48,676 bases of DNA from Acidaminobacter sp. (lineage in GTDB: Bacteria > Bacillota_A > Clostridia > Peptostreptococcales > Acidaminobacteraceae), in contig WXFH01000322.1 of NCBI GenBank assembly GCA_009881125.1, positions 1 through 48,676 of the forward strand, given 5' to 3'. Below are positions 41,855 to 48,676 of the stretch, in pieces. The stretch's first letter is position 1. Each line of letters begins with the position of its first letter. The notes beneath the pieces were generated by a model. It did not search any database and was not told where the DNA came from. It was given only the letters and a program-made list of their open reading frames with translations. Both the position numbers and the translations under genes were made by a program.

Positions 41855-41889
41855 GAGCAGCTGAAAATATGGCTGCTCTTTCTATTTTT
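41855..41889 (+). terminator. Terminator of the repressor gene
   Basis: GAGCAGC (41855-41861) pairs with GCTGCTC (41872-41878), followed by TTTCTATTTTTTT. It overlaps the 3' end of the leftward small SOS ORF, whose stop codon is at 41882-41884. Confidence 0.82.
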
Positions 41890-41980
41890 TTGGTATAAAA
41901 TCAAGATTAACATAAGTAACTCCGTTTATTCTTACGTGATCGATCGTCGAGACGCCAAGAGACACGAATTTTATCTGCAT
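41882..41980 (-). CDS. Small ORF under LexA-box control, candidate antirepressor peptide (32 aa)
   Basis: The peptide starts MQIKFVSLGVSTID, continues HVRINGVTYVNLDF and ends IPKK. It has a ribosome-binding site GAGGGG (41986-41991) five bases before the ATG, and upstream an extended -10 promoter and a LexA box. It is read towards the repressor gene and overlaps its terminator. No family is recognised. Because the repressor lacks a peptidase domain, an SOS-induced inhibitor of the repressor is the simplest explanation of this arrangement. Small SOS-controlled antirepressors are known in other phages (for example Tum of phage 186). Whether the ORF is translated is not proven. Confidence 0.5.
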   Translation of the reverse strand: MQIKFVSLGVSTIDHVRINGVTYVNLDFIPKK

Positions 41981-41996
41981 TTAATCCCCTCTTGTA

Positions 41997-42027
41997 GAAC
42001 GCGTGTTCTATTTCTGATATGATTATA
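41997..42027 (-). promoter_or_regulatory. Extended -10 promoter with LexA (SOS) box
   Basis: On the minus strand the extended -10 is TGGTATAAT (TATAAT at 42022-42027), with no clear -35. The box GAAC-GCGT-GTTC lies at 41997-42008, inside a longer TAGAAC/GTTCTA dyad (41995-42010). It falls just downstream of the expected transcription start. The form matches the Gram-positive LexA consensus GAAC-N4-GTTC. A caution: the central ACGCGTGT also resembles repressor half-sites. Confidence 0.65.
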
Positions 42028-42065
42028 CCATACAGTTTTGTATTCCGGGAGAAGAAATTATCGAA

Positions 42066-42080
42066 AATTGTCTGACAATT
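42066..42080. repeat. 15-bp perfect palindrome upstream of the integrase
   Basis: AATTGTC-T-GACAATT. A second dyad AAGTC-CA-GACTT follows at 42086-42097. Both lie between the SOS promoter and the integrase start, and neither fits the repressor operator family. They may be regulator sites for the integrase gene. Confidence 0.4.
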
Positions 42081-42153
42081 ATTACAAGTCCAGACTTACA
42101 TAACCTCTCAAATACAAACACCTATTGAAAACAAAAGGGATGGGGATAGTCAT

Positions 42154-43239
42154 ATGCCAGCTTACAAAGACGAGAAGCGCGGAACCTGGTATGCCAAATT
42201 CAACTACTACGACTGGACAGGAACTACAAAACAAAAAATGCAGCGTGGATTTAAGACTCAAAAGGAAGCCAAGGCATTTGAACGCGAGTTCCTTAGTAAA
42301 TCGAACGCCAGCCCCAACATGGCATTTAGTCATTTCGTAGAGCTTTACATGGAAGACTGTAAATCGCGCTTAAAACCAACTACCTATGAAAGCAAAGAAT
42401 TCGCTGTGAATACCAAAATCCTGCCTTATTTCAAAGACATGCCTCTCAATTCAATTGAACCGGCAACCGTTAGAAAGTGGCAAAATGAATTGCTGACTCA
42501 CGAGAATAACTATTCACAGACATACCTCAAGACAATAAATAATCAGTTATCAGCCATATTCAACTTTGCTATGAAGTATTATAAGCTCCCATCTAATCCA
42601 GCAAGGATCTGCGGATCTATGGGCAAAAAGAATGCTGACGAGATGAATTTCTGGACCTTGGATGAATTCAATAGATTTATCAAGTATTCTGATAATCCCA
42701 CTTATACAACGATTTATCAGATTCTATTCTGGACAGGGATCCGGATCGGCGAATGCCTGGCTTTGACTCTAAATGACTTTGATCTAGTAGAGCATTCAGT
42801 TAGCATCAATAAAAACTATGCGCGGCATCAAAAGACCGACCTGATCCTCGATCCGAAAACACCAAAGTCAAAAAGGATTATTACCATACCTGATTATCTT
42901 ACGGATATAGTACGAGATTATGCTTCGAAGTTGTATGACTACGATCCGGAAGATCGCTTATTTCCGTTTCCAAGAACCACGATGAACGGCCACATAGTGC
43001 GTATAGTAAAGAAATCTGGTGTAAAGAGAATCCGGATACATGATCTTCGACATTCCCATGCTTCTTTGCTGATAGAAATGGGAGTATCACCGCTCCTAAT
43101 TTCAGAGCGTTTAGGACACGAAAATATTGAGACAACCCTCCAAACTTATTCGCATCTTTATCCAAATAAGCATGGCGAAGTACGCTTAAAATTGCAAGAA
43201 ATGACACAGAAAACCACGATTGACACCACTGAAAAATAA
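42154..43239 (+). CDS. int: Tyrosine-type phage integrase
   Basis: This 361-aa protein starts MPAYKDEKRGTWYAKFNYYDW, the AP2-like arm-binding domain typical of Gram-positive integrases. A core-binding SAM-like domain follows (about residues 60-155). The catalytic domain has R197 (WTGIRIGE), H296-x-x-R299 (IHDLRHSH), H322 (LGHENIETT) and the nucleophile Y332 (LQTYSHLYP). All catalytic residues are present. It lies next to guaA and reads rightward out of the prophage, with candidate arm-type repeats just past its stop. Confidence 0.96.
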   Translation: MPAYKDEKRGTWYAKFNYYDWTGTTKQKMQRGFKTQKEAKAFEREFLSKSNASPNMAFSHFVELYMEDCKSRLKPTTYESKEFAVNTKILPYFKDMPLNSIEPATVRKWQNELLTHENNYSQTYLKTINNQLSAIFNFAMKYYKLPSNPARICGSMGKKNADEMNFWTLDEFNRFIKYSDNPTYTTIYQILFWTGIRIGECLALTLNDFDLVEHSVSINKNYARHQKTDLILDPKTPKSKRIITIPDYLTDIVRDYASKLYDYDPEDRLFPFPRTTMNGHIVRIVKKSGVKRIRIHDLRHSHASLLIEMGVSPLLISERLGHENIETTLQTYSHLYPNKHGEVRLKLQEMTQKTTIDTTEK

Positions 43240-43243
43240 AAGT

Positions 43244-43261
43244 CGTATCATTTTCGTATCA
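43244..43261. repeat. Candidate integrase arm-type sites, right end
   Basis: CGTATCA at 43244-43250 and again at 43255-43261, 11 bp apart, just past the integrase stop. They match the pair at 104-120 in orientation and spacing. Confidence 0.5.
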
Positions 43262-43274
43262 CGAGCAATAAAAT

Positions 43275-43316
43275 AACCCTGTGAATCTTGTTATTTCAAG
43301 ACTCACAGGGTTTTCT
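43275..43316. terminator. Bidirectional terminator between integrase and guaA
   Basis: ACCCTGTGA and TCACAGGGT form the outer stem, with CTTG/CAAG nearer the loop. It is followed by TTTTCTC on the plus strand and preceded by A/T-rich sequence (ATAAAAT) on the other, so it can serve both convergent genes. It is four bases from the guaA stop. Confidence 0.8.
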
Positions 43317-43320
43317 CATC

Positions 43321-44862
43321 CTATTCCCACTCTATCGTACTAGGTGGCTTTGACGTTATGTCATACACGATCCTATTCACGTGATCGACTTCATTGACAA
43401 TCCTGGAGCTGATCTTATCCAGCACTTCATACGGAATTCTCGCCCAATCGGAGGTCATCCCATCAATGGAGGTGACCGCACGGATCCCTACCAAATGGCT
43501 GTAAGTTCTCTCATCGCCCATAACGCCAACAGATTTGACATTCGGGAGGACAGTGAAGTACTGCCAGACATCGCGGTGAAGGCCGGCCTTCTTAATTTCC
43601 TCGCGCAGGATTGCATCTGATTCACGGACAATCTTCAGCTTCTCTTCTGTCAGCTCGCCCATGACGCGGATGGCAAGACCCGGACCCGGGAACGGCTGGC
43701 GCCAGACTATATTCTCATCCAGGCCAATCTCTAAGCCCACTTTACGGACTTCATCCTTAAAGAGGTCGCGGAGGGGCTCAATGAGTTCGAAATCCATATC
43801 TTCAGGGAGGCCGCCTACATTGTGATGGCTCTTAATGACTTGAGCGGTGTCAGTGCCGCTTTCAATAACGTCTGGGTAAACAGTGCCCTGTACCAGCCAC
43901 TTGATGCCCTGAAGCTTGTTGGCCTCTTCTTCAAAGACGCGGATAAACTCTTCGCCTATGATCTTGCGCTTGGTCTCTGGGTCGGAGACGCCGGCAAGCT
44001 TGCCAAGGAAGCGCTCTTGTGCATTGACGCGGATAAAGTTCATGTGGAAGTCTTCCATAAAGACCTTCTCGACTTCATCGCCTTCATTCTTTCTGAGAAG
44101 ACCATGATCGACGAAGATGCAGGTCAGATTGTTGCCTATGGCCTTGTGGACCATGAGGGCAGCAACAGAGGAATCAACGCCACCGGAGAGGCCGCAGAGG
44201 ACCTTGTCATTGCCGGCAATCTGTTTAATCTGCGCAATCTTTTCTTCCGCGAAGGAGCCCATATTCCAGCGGCCCTCGCAGCCGCAAATCTCATAGAGGA
44301 AGTTCTGAATCAGGGTGCGGCCAAACGGGGTGTGCTCGACTTCGGCGTGGAACTGGACGGCGTAGAGCTTTTTCTCCACGGATTCCATTGCGCCAACCGG
44401 GCAGTTGTCTGTGGTCGCCGTGATAGTAAAGCCCGCAGGCTCTTTCTCAACATAGTCAAAGTGGCTCATCCAGCAGGTGGAGCCGGACTCGACGCCTGCG
44501 AACAAGGCGCTTTCATCGGCCATATTTAAGCTGATCTTGCCATATTCACGCTGATCTGCCTTTCTGACCTTGCCGCCAAGAAGGTGGGCCATGAGCTGCA
44601 TGCCGTAGCAGATGCCCAGTACCGGGACGCCCAGCTCAAAGATGGCGGGATCCACGGTTGGCGCGCCCTCCAGGTAGACGGAGTTCGGGCCGCCGGTAAA
44701 GATGATGCCGCTCGGATTTTTTTCCTTGATGGTGCTCAGCGGTGTCTTGTAGGAGACGACCTCGCTGTAGACGCCGGCTTCACGAACGCGGCGCGCAATC
44801 AGCTGGTTGTATTGACCGCCAAAGTCTATAATGACGATCTTTTCGTTTTCGACTTGCATCAT
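43321..44862 (-). CDS. guaA: GMP synthase (glutamine-hydrolysing)
   Basis: This 513-aa protein has a class I glutamine amidotransferase domain (GICYGMQ with the nucleophile Cys; FHAEVEHT) and the ATP-pyrophosphatase domain with the P-loop SGGVDSS. The dimerisation domain ends STIEWE. It converts XMP to GMP. It starts after GGAGG and is 100 bp downstream of guaB. Several genomic islands use the 3' end of guaA as attachment site; here the gene and its stop are intact. Confidence 0.98.
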   Translation of the reverse strand: MMQVENEKIVIIDFGGQYNQLIARRVREAGVYSEVVSYKTPLSTIKEKNPSGIIFTGGPNSVYLEGAPTVDPAIFELGVPVLGICYGMQLMAHLLGGKVRKADQREYGKISLNMADESALFAGVESGSTCWMSHFDYVEKEPAGFTITATTDNCPVGAMESVEKKLYAVQFHAEVEHTPFGRTLIQNFLYEICGCEGRWNMGSFAEEKIAQIKQIAGNDKVLCGLSGGVDSSVAALMVHKAIGNNLTCIFVDHGLLRKNEGDEVEKVFMEDFHMNFIRVNAQERFLGKLAGVSDPETKRKIIGEEFIRVFEEEANKLQGIKWLVQGTVYPDVIESGTDTAQVIKSHHNVGGLPEDMDFELIEPLRDLFKDEVRKVGLEIGLDENIVWRQPFPGPGLAIRVMGELTEEKLKIVRESDAILREEIKKAGLHRDVWQYFTVLPNVKSVGVMGDERTYSHLVGIRAVTSIDGMTSDWARIPYEVLDKISSRIVNEVDHVNRIVYDITSKPPSTIEWE

Positions 44863-44961
44863 GTAAAGATTCCTCCACTTGGAATTTTGTCATATATTAC
44901 TTACAGTATAGATAAATTCGGCGACCTTGACTATAGGCCGCCGTTGGTTTTTCAATTCCAA

Positions 44962-46669
<1,708 letters not shown>

Positions 46670-46699
46670 AAAAAATCCCGATTTCCCTGAGTGAAATCG
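46670..46699 (-). terminator. Riboswitch-controlled terminator of guaB
   Basis: CGATTTC/GAAATCG stem (46679-46699) followed on the minus strand by GGGATTTTTT. Its 5' arm GATTTCACTCA (46688-46698) can pair over 11 bp with TGAGTGAAATC at the end of the aptamer (46740-46750), which gives a mutually exclusive antiterminator. Confidence 0.85.
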
Positions 46700-46744
46700 A
46701 GATGAATGACATGACTTTCAAAGACGAAAGCCGCCTTCAGATTT

Positions 46745-46815
46745 CACTCATAGCAGGAAAATTTAAGGTTTTCCCGTAGAAACTGGCAGTCCATATTACC
46801 GCCGATATATGAGTG
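46745..46815 (-). ncRNA. Guanine riboswitch aptamer
   Basis: On the minus strand the P1 stem is CACTCATA (46808-46815) with TATGAGTG (46745-46752). The conserved core has AATATGG, AGTTTCTAC and CTTAAAT, then GCTATG. It closely follows the Bacillus xpt aptamer. A cytosine precedes TATG at the specificity position, which indicates guanine or hypoxanthine rather than adenine. Ligand binding would stabilise P1, prevent the antiterminator and stop transcription before guaB. Confidence 0.92.
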
Positions 46816-46841
46816 TCCGCATTAAGTTAATGATTTTCTCT

Positions 46842-46870
46842 AAGGTAACAAAATTTGAGGACAATGTCAA
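46842..46870 (-). promoter_or_regulatory. guaB promoter
   Basis: TTGACA (46865-46870), 17 bp, TACCTT (46842-46847), reading leftward into the riboswitch. Transcription would start about 15-20 bases before the aptamer. Confidence 0.65.
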
Positions 46871-47016
46871 CAACATCGAGGGATTATTTCGTACTTTTTG
46901 CGAAATTTTATCGAAATATCATTTTTAATGTTCGTGTTTTTATAAATATAAAAGAATTGTCATGATTTTTTGACTATTATTTCCTTAAAAAGACGTACAA
47001 TAGGTGCAGGTGGTGA
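46871..47016. other. Intergenic region between the guaB promoter and the metallophosphoesterase gene
   Basis: AT-rich, with no gene. Divergent promoters are expected here. For the rightward gene, a -10-like TACAAT (near 46996) is visible without a well-spaced -35. Confidence 0.4.
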
Positions 47017-47874
47017 ATGATCATGCATGCATTTGACATAAAATATAAAAGCGGCTGGCGGCTGGCGCTGATAATCCTGATCCTGGTGGGTCTGGTCAGC
47101 GCTTTCATTGTCGGCGCTATTCAAGGTGAGCGGCTGGTGTTTGAGCGGGTTACGGTACCATCGGCTAATGTCCCTGAGGCTTTGAAGGGCAGGACTATAG
47201 CGGTGCTCAGCGATCTGCACGGGCACATCACCGAGGAAAACGCGGCGCTGCTGCTGGAGGGTCTGAGGGAAGCTGATCCCGCAGCCATTCTGCTGGCGGG
47301 GGACATGGTGGACAGCCGGGAGGCCTATTGGCCAGAGGCCCGGGCGCTGATGGAGGCACTGCCTGACATTGCCCCGGTCTATTACAGCTACGGCAATCAT
47401 GAAATAGAGAACATTGAGCGGGGCAGGGCCCTGGGCTGGCTTGAGGAGCTTGGCATTACGGTTCTGAGAAATGAAAGCGCGATCCTGGCCCTTGAACCAG
47501 GGGGCGTAACGGTGACCCTCAGCTGTCTGGACGACCGGATTGGGTTTGCCTCTGAGCGGAGCTACATTCTGGCTATGAACCGGCTGCGGAATGCGGGCAG
47601 CTATCAGATTCTCCTCAGCCACCGGCCGGAATATGCCCAGGACTACGCAGCGGCGGGCTTCGATCTTGTCGTCAGCGGCCATGCCCACGGCGGGCAGGTT
47701 CAACTGCCCTTAATTGGACCTCTGCTGGCGCCGCATCAGGGCTTCTTTCCCGAGCTTGCGGAAGGTGTCCGCGTCACCGGGAACACGGCTCACGTGATCA
47801 GCCGGGGGCTGGGGAACAAGGTGGTCGTACCGAGGCTGTTTAATCCGCGGGAAGTGGTGTTGGTGGGGTTTTAG
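47017..47874 (+). CDS. Membrane-anchored metallophosphoesterase (YkuE-like)
   Basis: This 285-aa protein has an N-terminal membrane anchor (about residues 15-36, RLALIILILVGLVSAFIVGA). The calcineurin-like domain shows the metal motifs LSDLHGH, LAGDMVD, YGNHE and SGHAHGGQ. YkuE-like members act on lipid- or wall-related phosphoesters, and the active site would be extracytoplasmic. Two starts are possible; the ATG at 47023 is better spaced from AGGTGG. Its codons are GC-rich, unlike the prophage cargo, which marks it as host. Confidence 0.88.
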   Translation: MIMHAFDIKYKSGWRLALIILILVGLVSAFIVGAIQGERLVFERVTVPSANVPEALKGRTIAVLSDLHGHITEENAALLLEGLREADPAAILLAGDMVDSREAYWPEARALMEALPDIAPVYYSYGNHEIENIERGRALGWLEELGITVLRNESAILALEPGGVTVTLSCLDDRIGFASERSYILAMNRLRNAGSYQILLSHRPEYAQDYAAAGFDLVVSGHAHGGQVQLPLIGPLLAPHQGFFPELAEGVRVTGNTAHVISRGLGNKVVVPRLFNPREVVLVGF

Positions 47875-47915
47875 CATAAGGCGCCATGGCGAAAAGCATG
47901 CCATGGCGCCTTATG
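47875..47915. terminator. 16-bp hairpin after the metallophosphoesterase gene
   Basis: CATAAGGCGCCATGGC (47875-47890) pairs perfectly with GCCATGGCGCCTTATG (47900-47915). It begins two bases after the stop. The T-tract is weak, so it could be a terminator or a 3'-stabilising hairpin. Confidence 0.65.
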
Positions 47916-47930
47916 TTATACTTTCGCAAA

Positions 47931-47995
47931 TACAAGTGCAACGCACATGTATAAGTTGCATTCGTATTGATAAAACACACTTTTAGGAGTATAAT
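47931..47995 (+). promoter_or_regulatory. Promoter and candidate operator of the toxin-antitoxin operon
   Basis: TTGATA (47967-47972), 17 bp, TATAAT (47990-47995). An inverted repeat TGCAAC/GTTGCA (about 47938-47943 and 47955-47960) lies just upstream and could be the antitoxin's autoregulatory site. Confidence 0.75.
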
Positions 47996-48062
47996 TGTTA
48001 TAGAATCATAGAACCGATTTAAGAGAACGGTAAAAGTAACGACAAAGAAAGGAGTTTTTATA

Positions 48063-48338
48063 ATGGCTACCACCAATGTCACAATTCGCATGGATGAAGA
48101 ATTAAAGAAACAGGCTGAAGAATTGTTTTACGACTTAGGGTTAACTATGACAACAGCTTTTATTGCGTTCACAAGACAAGCTGTCAGAGAACAGAGGATC
48201 CCTTTTAATATATCCAGAAATGTACCTAATGCTGAAACCATCGCTGCTATTCAGGAAGTTGAAAAGATGAAAGCTGATCCTCAAGCCTATAAGGGTTATG
48301 ATGACGTCGATGAAATGATGAAGGAACTTTTAAAATGA
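48063..48338 (+). CDS. RelB/DinJ-family antitoxin
   Basis: This 91-aa protein starts MATTNVTIRMDEELKKQAEELFYDLGLTMTTAF, a ribbon-helix-helix DNA-binding domain. A helical C-terminus (about residues 60-91) would cover the toxin. The start follows AAAGGAG. The stop overlaps the toxin start by four bases (ATGA). It should repress its own promoter together with the toxin. Confidence 0.93.
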   Translation: MATTNVTIRMDEELKKQAEELFYDLGLTMTTAFIAFTRQAVREQRIPFNISRNVPNAETIAAIQEVEKMKADPQAYKGYDDVDEMMKELLK

Positions 48339-48610
48339 AGTATACTGTGAAACCTTCAACCAAGTTTCAGAAGGATTTAAAACGCGCCGTTAAGCGTGGC
48401 TATAATATCGCATTGCTCACAGATGTCATAAAAACACTGGCAAACGGAGAAATTCTTCCTGCGAAGTATAGAGACCACAATCTAAGCGGTAATTATTCAA
48501 ATTGTAGAGAATGTCACATCACTCCGGATTGGCTGCTGATTTATGAAATTACAGAACGCGATTTGATTTTGTATCTCACCAGAACCGGAAGCCATAGTGA
48601 TTTATTTTAG
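48335..48610 (+). CDS. YafQ-family mRNA interferase toxin
   Basis: This 91-aa protein starts MKYTVKPSTKFQKDLKRAVKRGY. It has the RelE/YafQ core: KYRDHNLSGNY, CRECHITPDWLLIYEI and LTRTGSHSDLF, with the catalytic His residues present. YafQ toxins cut mRNA on the ribosome. The toxin-antitoxin pair lies outside the prophage in GC-moderate host sequence and looks intact. Confidence 0.92.
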   Translation: MKYTVKPSTKFQKDLKRAVKRGYNIALLTDVIKTLANGEILPAKYRDHNLSGNYSNCRECHITPDWLLIYEITERDLILYLTRTGSHSDLF

Positions 48611-48627
48611 CAAGTGATAACATCATC

Positions 48628-48655
48628 ATAGCACATCGTGCTATTTCGATTTTTA
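48628..48655 (+). terminator. Weak terminator after the toxin gene
   Basis: ATAGCAC-ATC-GTGCTAT stem (48628-48644) followed by TTCGATTTTTATCC. It lies 18 bp past the toxin stop. Confidence 0.55.
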
Positions 48656-48676
48656 TCCTATAGCACCACGTGTTAT

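Noticed and set aside
43822..44529. 235-codon plus-strand ORF opposite guaA
   Set aside because: guaA is unambiguous on the other strand and this frame has no ribosome-binding site.
46960..47703. 247-codon minus-strand ORF opposite the metallophosphoesterase gene
   Set aside because: The metallophosphoesterase motifs are clear on the plus strand; this is its shadow.

Overview
The window is a nearly complete temperate phage integrated beside the purine genes of a Firmicute, most likely a member of the Clostridia. The chromosome on the right carries guaA, guaB with a guanine riboswitch, a membrane-anchored metallophosphoesterase and a RelB/YafQ-type toxin-antitoxin pair. Host assignment rests on strong AGGAGG-type ribosome-binding sites, Gram-positive promoters, a xpt-like guanine riboswitch and a Gram-positive LexA box; the genus cannot be read from the sequence.

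Layout, left to right: 1-187 is a probable prophage end with an 11-bp-spaced GTATC repeat pair that is matched beside the integrase. 188-7729 is an AT-rich defence cargo read leftward in two units: (i) a C5 cytosine methylase, an AlwI-family restriction endonuclease and a Vsr nicking endonuclease, followed by an AbrB-like regulator with its own promoter; (ii) a TSPPY DNA methyltransferase and a GHKL-ATPase/PD-(D/E)XK protein, separated by one base and driven by two overlapping promoters. 7890-32831 is the late region, all leftward: terminase small and large subunits, portal, scaffold, coat, adaptor, nozzle-like protein, tail proteins including two tandem seven-bladed propellers and a collagen-like protein, a 395-aa protein, a 2857-aa polyvalent protein (metallopeptidase, RadC/JAB, ADP-ribosyltransferase and further domains), then lysis genes. 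There is no tape measure or tail sheath, so a short-tailed (podovirus-like) virion is likely. 32982-38909 is the replication and recombination module: HTH protein, SSB, RusA, DnaD-like initiator, MBL-fold hydrolase, RecT-like annealing protein and a Rad50/SbcC-like ATPase. 38906-43239 is the control region: small HTH proteins, an AntA/KilAC antirepressor, an excisionase-like protein, a Cro-like protein, a short CI-like repressor read rightward, and the integrase.

The control region is the most informative part. The repressor is only 126 aa and has no S24 peptidase domain, so RecA-driven self-cleavage is not expected. Between it and the integrase lies a 32-codon ORF with a good ribosome-binding site, an extended -10 promoter and a perfect GAAC-N4-GTTC LexA box: a candidate SOS-controlled antirepressor peptide. 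Palindromic operators of the form ACRCG-N3-CGYGT sit exactly in the spacers of the leftward early promoter and the repressor promoter. A third promoter of the same design points antisense into the antirepressor gene. Together these suggest a compact induction circuit in which a LexA-controlled peptide, a non-cleavable repressor and possibly an antisense RNA decide between lysogeny and lysis.

Starts were reassigned from Shine-Dalgarno spacing for many genes, as noted in each entry. All functions are read from the sequence and recalled family knowledge; no database search was run.
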